DNA of 64,000 nt. Origin: Turritopsis dohrnii. Taxonomy: Eukaryota; Cnidaria; Hydrozoa; Anthoathecata; Oceaniidae. The stretch is taken from positions 62,001 through 126,000 of the forward strand of contig BQMF02000330.1 of NCBI GenBank assembly GCA_027922465.2, given 5' to 3'. The translations under genes were made by a program, and so were the position numbers. Every line of letters starts with the position of its first letter. Within the stretch, counting starts at the first letter, position 1. Shown here one piece after another: positions 20,969 through 33,847 of the stretch. The notes under the pieces were generated by a model. It ran no database searches and was not told where the DNA came from. It saw only the letters and a list, made by a program, of their open reading frames with translations.

Positions 20969-23900
20969 TAACATTCTTGCAAATTGCATGATTTTGAATC
21001 ATTGAATAGTCAAATAATTTCTACAATACATTATATGCCTAATTACGTGTTCCTCAGGATATTTGGAAGGTATAATTGATAAACTGAATGATATGTTTGT
21101 TGATACAAACTAATACCAACTATATCAATCCTTTCAGATATCCTAATGAGTAAGTTCGTAACTCATAAACTCAAAACATTTTTCCAAGGACATATAAATT
21201 TTGGTCATGCAAAATACATTCATAGTATAGACTAAAATCAACATAATATATAACAGAAATCAGAAATTTCTGTTTTAGTTTGATTAACAATATGGCATAC
21301 ACTTATATTCTTGATCTAAGTTAACATTCATTACCTGTTAAAAAAATTCTTTAGGGAATTTAGGAAAGGTTGAATGATTTTTGCAACATAACATTAAATT
21401 TCTGATTACATATATGCACCCCAGGGCATTGAAAAACTGTAACTGGCACTATGCAAAACCTCTTTGCATTATAAACCACCGATAAACTTGCTTACATCTG
21501 AATGACATAAAACATCCCTTCTTTTGGGGGTACAAAATAAGATTAAGTTTATATTGATCTTTTCAGGTATCACAGTGATTGCGTGCGTAAATCATATTCT
21601 TTAAACATTTGATATGTACAGCCAATCTTCTTAATTACGACGAACGTAATTAATTCCCAATATTGCAAACACAAAAAGTAAACAAAGATTTTGATCATTA
21701 AAAATATATACATATGCTTTAAACTTACTTAAATCACCATACACACAGTTATATAACTGGAAGGAAGATTTTGGATTGCGCTACAAGATTTGCTACAAGA
21801 CTTGCTGTGTATTGCATTAACAGGCAGTTGGAAGATGTTTTAATTTGCTACTGTGACTAGGAAAGGCATTTGTAATAAAGGATAACTTAAAAACTGATCA
21901 AACATTAACTGATTAAAACATTGGCATCAAACATGTGTGTGCAAAAGTGGTGCAGAGTAGGCACACATTTTTGATGTTGGAGCTGAGGAGGACTGTAAGC
22001 TGAGCTTCAGTATCCAAAGCTTGAAAAGAATAACAGCCCATACATGAAACAAACGACGAAGATGTTTTGTGTTTCACTTTTAAAAAAAACAAAATGTATA
22101 CCTTTTTGACTCTTCTGTTTACAAAAGGTTGAGAACTTCCTTAGAAAAGAATGATCACAGTTCAGGATAATTCGAAGTTTTTTTATAGCTTTCTTTTTTC
22201 ATCTATATGCTCTTTAAAATCCATTTAATATTGACCAAAGAAACTTGTAAATCTAAAAGGTTTTCCTTGCTGGGTCACATTTGCACGGCGTTTTGGTTTC
22301 ATGTAAACGCACGCACGAAATATACAAAGAAACGCTATGTTTGGACAGCAGAAAAAAAGAAAACCCAAAGCCCGTTTTAAAGTATTTCTTGCTTTCGCAG
22401 AAATCCAATAAAAGAATGTGCGTGTTTCTCAAAGCTAGCAAATCTGCGAGTTTTTTGGTTTTTTTCGTTGTTTTTTTTTTTTTTTTCAAAGCTAGCAAAT
22501 CTGCAAGAACGCTCTCATTTATATTGGCAAATGGAATAGAAGGACTTTACAGAAAAAGAAATCCAAGCCAGTCATTGACTTTATCGAAAACATTTTAAAA
22601 GGTTCAGCCTTCTGTAAATAAATACCAAAATCGTCCTCTATTTAGCGCAGCCAATATTTTTGAGCCACTTTTTGTGATGGGTCAACTTCCTGACAAGCTT
22701 CTAAAATATCATATTGGCGTTGAATGGAATTTTGATTTTCAATGAGGAGATATGAAGATATGAAATTATCAGTTAAATAAAGAGAAGTGAGACGAAACTA
22801 GGCATTAAGACAGTATTAAACAAAATTCAGGACTTGTGTATTGTGAAGCACCAGTATTGATTTGATTAATATGTTGTATGTGATTGATGAGGAGAAGGAA
22901 GACCAATAAACATAAGCTTACCACTTTTCTATTCCTTACTGCTATTCATCTATTTGAAAGTTCTTTTTTGTATCATCTTCATCATTATAATTCTTGTTCA
23001 CTGCATAACGTTGGTTTTCAAGGAGACAAGTGGGAAACTACATTATCTACTTATTGCACAAATATGGAAGTCCAAATACATCACAGAGAAATTACACAGC
23101 GATAGACCACTAACCAAAACATGTGACAGTTCCTTTAGTTTTAATCATTGTAAAAAAAAACTGTTTAGGGTGACTTAAAAAAGGTATAAGAAATTTCAAA
23201 ATTTCTGATGATAGAAACACATAAATTATTTAGATTGTTCATTAAATATGAGCTTTTCCCTACTTTTAAGTACAGAAAGAGTGGAGAAGAAGAAAAAGAA
23301 TTACTTTCTCCTTCAAAAGCATGCAAAGTATTCTCTTGATGTGTCGAATAGCCTAGAATTTGCTCCTAAATATAGATAAGTTAGCTATCATCTTCAAAAC
23401 ATTACTTTCGCATCCTAATGTTTCCAACAAATTCATGTGATAAATATGTATGTACTTGCAGTTGTACACTAAGCCAAGATAGTAAGCATAAGCATATTTA
23501 CTTTGGAATAGAAACAACAGTTTTGTTGAAATATTTGTAATTAGAAACCCTTTCTATGTTATTATTCCATCTCACAATATTTTCTCTATTCTCCGCTACA
23601 TTTCATTCTTCCTGTTTATCACTGACCTTGAAAAACGAAAGCAAATGTTCGATGGGAATGTGAACGCCAATTCTTCATTTGTCTGTCCGTTCGTCTTAAC
23701 TCTCGTAATTTTAAGCTGGACTGACGTGTTCTGGAACGCATTACTTCCTAGTTTTCGTGAAATTTACAATGCTTGAGAAAGCAGATAATGGAAAGAGCAT
23801 AAAATATTTTCAAAACAAACAACCGAACGAGAAGAAGGCCTAATGAATTCAAAATAACCAAAAGATGGTTGAAAACGTTTGTAACGAAAAAATGCCAAAA

Positions 23901-25271
23901 GTAAAAGTGCTTAGGGCATTTTTGATCAGAGAAATTGGAGTCAATAAAACGTTAATCGTATGATAAATGAATTGATAAGTAGCCTCATACTTAAACACAA
24001 AGGATTGAACATACACGGCACTTCATTAACTTGTTTTTCCAAAGGGTGTTAAAAAAATTTACTGCAGGAAGAAAAGGTCGATATTATCACCGTTCAAAGT
24101 TTTGTTTCATAAAGTATAGTATGTAATTCTGTATGACGGAGATTGGTCTGTTACAAAATTACTTGTTATGTCGGACTGACCAATCGATAACTCAGGGCCA
24201 TATAAAAAACAGCACGTTTATGACACAATATCAAGCCAACGTTTTTCGAAAGTATACTAGATTAGAACTTACAAAATTCCAAAACATGATTTCCACAAGG
24301 GTGATAGTCAAAACATATTGAGACAAACAGTCATCGTGTCGGAATGACAGAATGCTAATACTTTTTGTAACAGGCCCAGATTTCCACTATATCTAAACAT
24401 GTAACACCTTGCGCGCATTTGAATTGACTTTTACTAGTGAAGAAACGGCATACAATATATAAAGAGTTTGAGCAGCAGTATATCTAAGAATATAATATAG
24501 AAATTTCAGCCTTTAAATTAATTTCATTTGTATTTGTTCCTCAAATCCTATTGCCTGTAAGAGAATATCTTAATACGCGCCACCCTCCATTAAACGCTCG
24601 CCTAACTCTGGAAATTGTAAAATAGCTAATACATAAATTTCTTTAAATTCTTTCGTGCTAGCCTTTCTGGCAAATAAAAGTAAAGGCTTTGTTCGTAGCA
24701 TTATCGTTCTGCACATGCAGATTACATACTCCTTATACACAGATCTTTTAAAAGAGGAAACTAGTTAAAGGCTGTAATACTGACAGCTTTGTAATTTTAT
24801 GGTAATTTTGGTTCCGAAAATTTCTTATTTGAAACGAACACTCATTTCATGTGTCACGTATGAAAGTTAAAACATAAACATTCCGTTGAAATTGACAATC
24901 GAAAATTATATCGAATGAAATTGAATTAGACTTGTCTCTGTTATTAAACCACAAAAAGTACATGAAAAAATGTTTCATGGAGAACTACTTTTATTAGTTT
25001 CTTAATTCTTTGGAGCCTAAAAATTCCAGCACCAAAAGCTTCTTATTTTTTGGAAGATGTAGCTTCTTGTTTCTTATGAACAAGTTTCTTTTTAAGAAAC
25101 CTACTGTGAGAGTGAAGCATGCATGCGCAGAAAAATTCAGCAAACTTGGTTTTTTAAAACAAGCATTAATTGTCCTAAAAGAGGATCAGAAATAGATTAT
25201 CAATAGCAAGGAAATTCTTAATATCAATGAATACCAATTAATTAGTAACCAATTTCAATCAGTGGTTTCCC
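20969..25271. other. gene-poor stretch
   Basis: No supportable gene is seen over about 4.3 kb. Open frames around 22253-22598 come from T-rich or A-rich runs. Those at 22884-23178 have acceptor-like AG sites but no motif. Confidence 0.4.
22430..22507. repeat. 21-bp direct repeat flanking a T-rich spacer
   Basis: CAAAGCTAGCAAATCTGC followed by GAG (22430-22450) recurs with AAG (22487-22507). The spacer is mainly T. It looks like a target-type duplication or slippage product around a T-rich insert, without a recognisable element. Confidence 0.6.
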
Positions 25272-27152
25272 TTATAATTGTTGTTTTCTTATCTGCTTCA
25301 ACAAATCGTCCATTGTCTCCTGGAAAACCTTTTTGAAACTTTCAGGAGATAGTTGATCCTTATTACTTGAAGTAACTGTTCCATAAAATTTATCTTTTTT
25401 GAATAAATTTCCAAAAGCCATTGCACCATTGTAGCCAGTTAATACCATGTACCGAACACCCTGGCTTGGAATACTGGCTACATCCATTCTTGCAAGCAGT
25501 GATTTTTCAACCATTTCATGTTCAAAGAATTCACGAGCCTTTCCAGTGGATCTTGCAAACTCTATTAGGGCCCTTAAATGCGGTTCAGTAGCCACCAATC
25601 CAAGCCTCATTTGCATCAAAAGAGATACGTACTTGTCAGAGTGTAATTTTAATGCTGATAAATCGACTTTTCCTTGCGAAACATATCGGTTAGCTACATC
25701 AATGGTATTTCTCCATGGAGCGAATGTAACAAAATAGTGACTGTTGATGAAGGATGGTACCATGACTGGAGAAATGACATTCTGTGGTTGACCAAGTAAC
25801 TTCATGAATGTTATTTGCGTTGCAACATGACATATGCTGTCGGGGCTCAACTGATGTTTATTGAACTCTTTTCGTCCGATATTGTCCGATTCTATATGGA
25901 CACATTGATAATCGTTGAACATTTCGCTGAATTCTTTTTTAGCCACTTCGACTCCTTGTCTTAATTTATCATCGATGGAAAACTTTAATGATTCAACCGA
26001 ACTTGGTGACGAAGTCGCGTTCCTTGACGAAGGTGATAAGTTTTCATAGACATCGAGAACGTCATCGGTAACCATTGCAATTATGTGTGCATGCGTTTCT
26101 GTGCTATTGCTAGAAGCAGTGACAATTCCCAATGATTCATCTATTGAAAATGCTAAATTCTTGTCAAACCATCGATTCCCTGGTATCTCTCCATGTAATA
26201 TTAATTTTCCTCTCGATTCTCCGTCATATGTTCCATCAAGTGTAAGAACTGTTATGGCATCTTCAATCTTTTTCAGCGCTTCCACATTTTGCGGATTGGA
26301 CATCAAATAATTTCGATACTCAGCCCATTTGTCTCGCTTCATTGCTGTAAGAGCAGCAATAGGGGTGGTGCAAGTCTCTGTACTCTGCAACACGACACTT
26401 TCCAAATTCTTTAACAATTCTGCAGTCGACAACAAACTACCATTATCTTGCATTATATCAAACGAAAACATATTGCCATTTCTAATGACTACAACATTCT
26501 TTGATTCAGTTGCTACGTTCACTCCATCCATCTCAGTACCAGGCAATCTTGTACCACTGAGTGTATTTCGATAAACCGCCATATCGAATGGAATGATACC
26601 TAGGCCTTGGGCTACCTGAGTTCGATGATCTTCAGGTGTCTGTAACAAAATGCTTTCAAACATAGGATTGGATTTGAACATTACAGGTTTGTACGAATTG
26701 TCACGAAGAGTCTTTTGAACAACACCAATAGAATGCAAAAGTTTTGAAGCAATGACCAACTGAGTATCAGAAGGATTCACATGATAACCCAGGCTACCAT
26801 AGGTTTGGCGCAACGTAGGAAAGCGCCACTTTCGAAGGCTGTCTATGCATTGATATCCACCATATATTCGTCTGTTGTGTTGGTATTCTTCATACATCAT
26901 TTGATCCAGTAATTTGATATCTTCCTGATAGAATTCATTGGTTAGCTTCTCTAGTTCCTGGAATTTCTTGGCATCCATTACTGTACTTTGTTGCTCAAGA
27001 AATGCTGAAAGGGTTCCATGCAGGTCTGGATACGGCAGAGTCGGCAAAGATTTCTGAAAAAAATCTGTTGGTAATTGGATTGTTGGGGATCTAGGGTTTT
27101 GTTTCATAAGCATATTGGTCTTCTGATAGGTTCTTCGAATGATTCTTTGCAT
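25272..27152 (-). CDS. CPT2-like: carnitine acyltransferase family protein, CPT2-like, active-site motifs altered
   Basis: A single uninterrupted frame of 626 residues, the usual length of mitochondrial carnitine O-palmitoyltransferase 2. The first 15 residues are basic and amphipathic, as in a mitochondrial presequence. Residues 34-60 (Lys-Ser-Leu-Pro-Thr-Leu-Pro) match the family's start, 224-234 the Arg-x-Gly-x-Met-Phe-x-Phe-Asp segment, 326-331 Asn-Arg-Trp-Phe-Asp-Lys, and 435-439 Leu-Ser-Pro-Asp-Ser. CPT2 moves long-chain acyl groups from carnitine to CoA. The catalytic block is degenerate. His354 remains at the expected place, but the following Trp-Gly-Asp-Gly is replaced by His-Ile-Ile-Ala. 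The Arg-Thr-Glu-Thr segment near 470 and the Ser-Thr-Ser segment near 558 are also lost. Lack of introns suggests a retrocopy. The frame is open, so it may be under selection for a new role. The ATG at 27152 fits the family start. Confidence 0.85.
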   Translation of the reverse strand: MQRIIRRTYQKTNMLMKQNPRSPTIQLPTDFFQKSLPTLPYPDLHGTLSAFLEQQSTVMDAKKFQELEKLTNEFYQEDIKLLDQMMYEEYQHNRRIYGGYQCIDSLRKWRFPTLRQTYGSLGYHVNPSDTQLVIASKLLHSIGVVQKTLRDNSYKPVMFKSNPMFESILLQTPEDHRTQVAQGLGIIPFDMAVYRNTLSGTRLPGTEMDGVNVATESKNVVVIRNGNMFSFDIMQDNGSLLSTAELLKNLESVVLQSTETCTTPIAALTAMKRDKWAEYRNYLMSNPQNVEALKKIEDAITVLTLDGTYDGESRGKLILHGEIPGNRWFDKNLAFSIDESLGIVTASSNSTETHAHIIAMVTDDVLDVYENLSPSSRNATSSPSSVESLKFSIDDKLRQGVEVAKKEFSEMFNDYQCVHIESDNIGRKEFNKHQLSPDSICHVATQITFMKLLGQPQNVISPVMVPSFINSHYFVTFAPWRNTIDVANRYVSQGKVDLSALKLHSDKYVSLLMQMRLGLVATEPHLRALIEFARSTGKAREFFEHEMVEKSLLARMDVASIPSQGVRYMVLTGYNGAMAFGNLFKKDKFYGTVTSSNKDQLSPESFKKVFQETMDDLLKQIRKQQL

Positions 27153-30100
27153 GATGGCAACTGTTCTATAATGAAACGCAGAATATTCTGCAAGTATCTA
27201 ACCTAAGGTTTATTTCCATAATCTTTTTTTAAACAATTGGTTTATTTTCCAATACGATTTGAAAAGCGATAACTAAGACCAATAGTATTTGATTTGTCGA
27301 GATGTCAATAATAATTTCATTTAATTTAATTAAGGTTTTCTAAAAACTATTTTCGTGAGATCTTACATTTCTATTCTACAGAACACTTTCGGGAACTGCC
27401 TTAATGACAAAAAGTCACTGAGATGAAGAGCATTTTTATTGAAATAGTGTCTATAATTCTATAGGATTGCACTCCTTCGCCTTAATGACAAATGAATAAA
27501 TAAAAAGTGCTGGGATTATCTGTTGAGACCAGAAATGTTTATCTATAATCTTGATGATGATGGCGTCAGTGATTTTGTTTTACTGTAGCACTGATGTGGA
27601 CATGCTGAAAAGCTTCTGCTTATTTTAAATCTTCTTGTTGTTTTATTGTTCTATATTTAAGATGTCTTTATATTTCTATTGCTTCACAATTTTATTTAAA
27701 ATTTGTAATCTTTCAAACCATAATTGTTGCGGAGACATGATCGTGTGGTGTGACCAGACTTTCCTACCAACTGGCTTGTTTTTAATAGTTGAGTGTTGTT
27801 CTGCTCTTGATGAATGAAACTTGATTGCCCACTTCAATATGTCACTGCTTATCTAATTGCTACGTTGGTCATAGAGAACTGTGTTTAAATTTTAATTATG
27901 ATTAATCAAGCAAAACCAACATATTTTGAGAACAGAGTTTTATTAAAGCCTGTTTTAATTGCATGTGAAATTGTTTTTAATTTGCCTATTGATACAGTGT
28001 ATATCAAAATGTCTTATCCACCAACATCAAAGACGTATTTTTAATTACATGTCTGATAAAAATATTATGAATTTTATATCACAAGAAAGAGCTTTTCATG
28101 CCCTATCAATTAATATAACATGTTTGCCCGAATATTTGTTCTTTGAAAAGATATTGAAGAAAAACTCAACGATTTGGTTCACTAAATTCTTAAAAGTCAA
28201 TTAACTTCATTTACAATGAAGGCCATTTATAAACACAATAAAAAAATCATCACACAGCAAAAAATTTTTATTTGAAACTTTTTAGATTAATTGTTATGAG
28301 AAATTAATACGCAAAGCTGTACTTAAAAGCAGAACAAAAGATACTTACATCATTAAAAAGTCATTAGCATGTCAGTTAATTGACATTTTGATGCACACTG
28401 TACAACACCCGACTTAATTAGAGCATCAATCCTATTCATTAACTTTAAAATTCAATGAAATTTACTTTGACATTCTATGGATGCTGTGTAACATTAAAGT
28501 CAAATTTTCATAAATGTTTTAACCATTTATTAGGCTCTAAGACGTCTCTTTATGAATACAAGCCTTGCTTTCATACTCAATAGTGATGGAAATCAATTTT
28601 TTCAAAGTTCATTTGATTTTTACTATAAACAAAGAACAGACTTGTTATTAACATCAGAAAATCGTCTTTACTTTGACCCTGTTCTTTACAATAATAATTC
28701 AATTGCTGCTGATTTCAAAGTAATAATTTTAGGAGAATATTGTTTGAGTAATCGAAAATCGAAAATCTCATGTTAAAAATAAAAATACTGATGGCGAAAA
28801 TGGTGATATGCAATTTACTCCCAAAGTATCGGCTCCTGAAGAAAGTAATTTTCAAAGTAAATCACACCAAAGGAATATCAGGTATCGAAAAAAGTCGACT
28901 TTTAAAAAGACCTTAATATTATAAAAAGAGCTTATTTAATGAAAAACTTCCTCTCCTATACAGTGACCTTAGAGTATTTTAATAATGGCAAATATAAATA
29001 CAGATGAACGTTTAAGGATAATCAAACTGTTTTGATTACCCTTAAACGTTCATCTGCTTTACGTTATTTCAGCATTTCACCGCGGAAATTCTCATATCCT
29101 CAATTGTTCATTTTAATGCAGCAAAAAGCTTCGTTTTAAGCATCCAGGATTCACTTAAGGTCATTTTACCCTTTTGGAAAAGTTTTCTCGGAAAGCAATA
29201 GACCTTTTCATGAAAAGCGTCACTACAAACAACGTCTCGTTTTCAAACTGAATATTAATAACATTTGCACAGAAGCCATAATTCAGGCAAACATTTTCCA
29301 TGAAATTCTTTTACTAAGGTTAAGCACGTCAGATTAGAATCGATCGAGGCGATTTGCAGTGACGTAATTTATGTAATTTATAGAATGGACGAATTTTAGA
29401 GCAGGAACGTGTGAACGTGTTTGGGTTTTTTTTTGTTGTTGTTGTTTTTTTTTTTGTTTTTTTTGCTTATCATTCTTTTGTTGTCTGCTGTTCCTGTCCA
29501 CAAGGATTTTTCGAGAAGTGTAAAACGATTTTTATTAAAAAAGTCAATGTTCCTTACCTCAAGATACCCAGCTCTTGCGTACACAAATCAAGATTTTTCA
29601 CAGTGAATTGACTCAAAGCTCAAACAAATGTGCTCTTTTCATTATTTAATGAAGTAGTTATTGTTTACATTCACTGGACCATAGCCAACACACTAAATAC
29701 TTTTGAGTGCAATGCTTAAAATCATCCAAAAGTAATACTCGAGCTTGTAGTTATAGTATTATGAATACACTTGTATGGTGTATAACGGAGAAAACAGCAA
29801 AACACGAACTTTTTCAGAACTTTTTATTTTATAGTTTTATTGATCGGCATGTTTCTTTCAACGGTGAAATCTCAAAAAAATGATTTCGAATTTGACAGTC
29901 ATTTTTTCCAGATTTGACCAAAATGGGGCAATTTGGCAAGATTGTATTGTTGAGAGTAGATATGTGTCGTCGTGAAGTGTCCTGAAGTCTTCAAGCAAAA
30001 CAGCCTCTTGTTTCAATATTTAAACAGGATGATCTATTCAGTCGTCCTGCGTACTCGGACAAATTACACATTTTTTCCTTCTCTCGTTAATTGCACTACC

Positions 30101-30805
30101 AAACATGCTATTACTATTAATAATATCTCATTGCATTCTGGTTGTAGTTGTATGATGCATTATGGAGATAATTGAATAAGCAGAAATGCCGTTTACTTCA
30201 CTGACACGCTTTTAATTGTGTATTAAATGATCCACTATTAGAACTTTTATTATTAATTACATGTAATTATGATTACAAAAAAATAGATATTTTCACAATA
30301 TGCAATTTGGGAAATTTTCGACGGTTGAATATAATTCGTTATTTATGTCCTCTAAATCGATTTTGCCAGAGTAACAGCGCATGCGCATCTTTCAGGTTCC
30401 CTCCTGAAACCTCCACAGCCTGATGAAAAGTATTTGAACTGTGTGTTCTAAGCGTGGGTAGCAATGGTGCATCATGTATCACGTTTGCAATAACAGATTT
30501 TTTTATTGATACCTCCAACCAGCACGTGGTAATTAATCGCTTTATTAATTGATATGAAATTTAATCTACGTCTCATAATGAGTGGGACATTTTATTCAAT
30601 GCTTAGCAGAAAAATTGAATATCTTTATTATGACAATTCCACATAAGAAAACTAGAATGTGAATTGCACGCAAACACCCCTCTACACTCAATGTTTTTCA
30701 ACCAAAAATGGTATATTAGTCTCGCAAAAAGAAAAATCACAGTTTCAGTAGACTTGGTCGCAATTTCGTTAACCAGGCTAGTGTCAATTTGAAAATTTCT
30801 GCGAA
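27153..30805. other. gene-poor stretch upstream of the CPT2-like gene
   Basis: No supportable gene. Frames near 29396-29611 derive from a T-rich tract. A compact near-perfect hairpin at 29001-29056 is annotated separately. Confidence 0.4.
29001..29056. ncRNA. compact near-perfect hairpin, possible small-RNA precursor
   Basis: Arms at 29001-29027 and 29030-29056 pair with 25 of 27 positions matching, leaving a two-base turn. The arms begin CAGATGAACGTTTAAGG and end CTTAAACGTTCATCTG. Cnidarian microRNA precursors can be short and almost fully paired, so this is a candidate, but the tiny loop and lack of conservation data also allow a relic palindrome. Confidence 0.3.
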
Positions 30806-30835
30806 TTGATTGATTGATTGATTGATTGATTGATA
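30806..30835 (-). repeat. 3' tetranucleotide tail of the LINE
   Basis: Seven or so units of TGAT on the plus strand, AATC on the element's strand. They sit where the non-LTR element's 3' end is expected. CR1/L2-like elements end in short microsatellites rather than poly(A). Confidence 0.75.
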
Positions 30836-31125
30836 TATTTTTAGTTAAGAAACATTACAAGTCCGTAACTGTTAAAAAATTTTCAATTAAAAGTCTTTAT
30901 CATATATATATATATAGTAGATATAAGAATGTTTACATAAACTATCTGAAATATAGATCGTCCTTGTACATATTGTTTCAAGTAACACGGGAAACTCGTA
31001 GAAGATCATGAATGATCTTATCGCCGAGAACCGAGTGACTACACAGCGAAAATGTTACAATCTTACAATTTTATCAAACTGTTAAAAGGGAATAAGTATG
31101 TAACTAGACTTGACTTGAAAATTGA

Positions 31126-33847
31126 TCAAAAATATTGAAGGATATTTTCAAATTTGATTGTTTTTAATGATTTCTTAAATTGAGGAACATATTCAATATC
31201 TGAAAGAGAATTCGATGATGAAACGAGAGCATTCCACAAGTGTGGTCCACGATATGAAATGTTAAATTGACTGAGCTTATTTTTGAACATCGGCTTAAGC
31301 AAAATTCTTGAATTTCGAGTTGTATATTTGTTTTGGGATTCGAGCGTGTAAAGACTATGAAAAACAGATGGTGATTGCTTCGTTTTGCACTTTAACATAA
31401 AAATTAGAGTTTGGAAAATGTTAAGTTCGTATAGTGTTGGTATGAAGGATTCTGCAAAGAGAGGCTTTGTATGAGTAAAACGATCTTTATTGTGTATAAC
31501 TCTGATGGCATGCTTCTGACGTTGAAAAAGAGATGTTAGTTTACTTTTTTGTGTGCTAGCCCATATGACGTTTGCATAGCTTAAGTGACTATGTACAAAA
31601 GAATAGTAAAGTTGCTTTAATAGATGTTTGTTTAAAATGGTTTTAGCTTTATATAATGCGCCAATTCCTTTGGATACTTCTGAGTGCACGTACTCAATTT
31701 GATTCGTCCATGTCAGATTTTCATCTACGTAAATTCCAAGGAACATTGTGACTGTTTGTCTGGTTATTTTTGTGTTATTTATTTCTAATAGTGGAAGATT
31801 TAGTTCTATTGTATTTTTTTTCTTGGAAGTATGGAAAAGTGTAAAGTTTGTTTTCTTAGCATTTAAAGATAATTTATTTACCTGAAACCACAAGGCTACA
31901 TTTTTTAATTCTTTGTTCATGTTATTAAAAAGTTTAGGAATATCATTGTCTGAAAGGAACAGATTTGTATCGTCAGCAAACATAACTGGTTTCAGTATTG
32001 ACGAACAGTTTACAAAATCGTTTACATATATCAAGAATAGTAAAGGACCTAATATTGAACCCTGGGGTACTCCGCATGTCATATTTAATGCTTTAGTGAT
32101 GTTATTGCTGCCATAAGTCACATGTTGTCTTCGATTTGTAAGGTAATTTTTCAAAATATCGTATGAATTTCCTCTAATGCCATAGTATTTAAGTTTTTTA
32201 AGCAAAATTTTATAATCAACTGTGTCAAATGCTTTTGACAAATCAATGAATATTCCAAGTGTACATTTTCCATTGTTAAAAGATTCAGTGATGTCATTAA
32301 CTAGTTGAAGTATTGCATGCTCTGTAGATACATTTTTCTGAAATCCAAATTGTTTATGGAAGAGTAAATCTTTTGAGGTTAGATGATCGTAAATTCTATT
32401 ATATAGGATTCTTTCTAAAATTTTTGAAAAAGCTGGCAGTACAGATATAGGTCTATAGTTGTTTATAGTTGTTTTGTCACCTGTTTTGAAGCTAGGTATA
32501 ATTTTTGCTATCTTTAAGGGCTCGGGAAAAACTCCTTCGTTGAAGCAATTTTTGAAAATATTATATAATGGCTTCCTTATCTGCTCATACACGTCTAAGA
32601 TTATATCACCACTTATGCCATCGATCCCAGTTGCCTTGTTTCTACTTAAGCTTTTATAGGCAAGTTCAAATTCGTGAAGAGTAATTTCTTTATTTTCTAA
32701 TCTTGAATCACTTTCTTTCAGATAGTCTTCAAATGTTTTATTTGTTATTGGAATCTTTTCTGCTAATTTTGGGCCTATATTTGCAAAAAAGGAATTGAAT
32801 TTTTCTGCGATTTCTTTTTTATCATAAAGGGTTCCGTCATCCGTTTCAATCATGTTTGGTAAAGAATTTGAGTTTGTCTGACATTTTCCAGTAATTTCTT
32901 TCATTAATTCCCAAGTTTTTTTGCTGTTATATTTATACTTGTCAATTTTATTTTTATAGTAGTTTGTTTTGGCTTTTCGTTTCAGTTTTTCAAATAGGTT
33001 TTTGTAGGCTTTGTATTCATTTTCTGCGTGTTCTGTTTTGGTTTTAAGATATTTAACGTAAAGTTTTTGTTTTGTTTTGGAGGATTTTTTGAGGCCTCTT
33101 GAGATCCATGGTGACTTAAGATCTTTTGGCTTATATGAAAATTCTATAATTGGAAAGTGTTTATTATAGAGTTCAGTAAAAACTTCAATAAAACCTTCAT
33201 ATTGAGCATTAGCATTTAAAAGATTATCGAGAAAGTCCCAGTGTGTGCGTTCTAAATCTTTTTTGAAATTAATTCTAGAGGATTTCTTATAGAGACGTTT
33301 TTTTATTTGTACGGAGTCTTTATTTTGAATGGAGTAGTTGAACGAGACGAATATGGGAAAGTGATCTGATATATCTGATTTTATTATGCCTTTAGTTAAA
33401 GATTTGTCATAGAGATGGTTTGTGAAGATATTATCGATAAGTGTGGCTGATTCCTTCGTAACTCTCGTAGGTCTATTTATCAATGGTATTATGCTGTGAG
33501 AAAAAGCATTATTACAAAAATCAGTGACTGTTTTGTCTTTCTGATAGTTTAAACAGTTTAAGTTAAAATCACCAATAATAAATAGCATTTTATTTTCTTT
33601 ACTTGATGCATTATAGATTTTTTCAATGTATTCACTGAAGAACTTTGCATTTCCATTTGGAGGTCTGTAACAGGAAGTAACTAAGGTGTTTTTACAATTT
33701 TTGCTAATAATTTCGATAGTTAAGATTTCTTTGTCGGCATCAGAAGCCGAAAGCTCGTTGCGCATTCGGTAATTCAAATGATTTTTGATGTAAATTAAAA
33801 CACCGCCACCCTTTTTATTTGTTTTTCTTTCAAAATGAATAGAATTA
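31126..33847 (-). CDS. LINE ORF2, endonuclease C-terminal part and reverse transcriptase
   Basis: Reading into the mariner border at 33847, this is the downstream part of ORF2. Numbering from the Met at 33777 (883 residues): Gly-Asp-Phe-Asn-Leu at 69-73 and Ser-Asp-His-Phe-Pro at 137-141 are apurinic-like endonuclease motifs. The RT domain follows with Tyr-Arg-Pro-Ile-Ser at 441-445, Asp-Leu-Ser-Lys-Ala-Phe-Asp-Thr-Val at 512-520, Gly-Val-Pro-Gln-Gly-Ser at 569-574, and the catalytic Phe-Ala-Asp-Asp at 600-603. The C-terminal part is basic. The Met at 33777 is not the true start; the frame is open up to the insertion point and continues at 35266-35609. The region upstream of 33777 also encodes the Gly-Gly-Gly-Val-type endonuclease strand. 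Confidence 0.9.

Noticed and set aside
22253..22598. Overlapping reading frames on both strands
   Set aside because: They depend on a long T/A run and a local direct repeat; no domain or splice support.
29396..29611. Hydrophobic frames on the plus strand and Lys/Asn-rich frame on the minus strand
   Set aside because: They are products of T-rich low-complexity sequence.
30826..31011. 61-residue plus-strand frame
   Set aside because: It lies in the LINE 3' UTR and microsatellite tail, opposite in orientation to the element.
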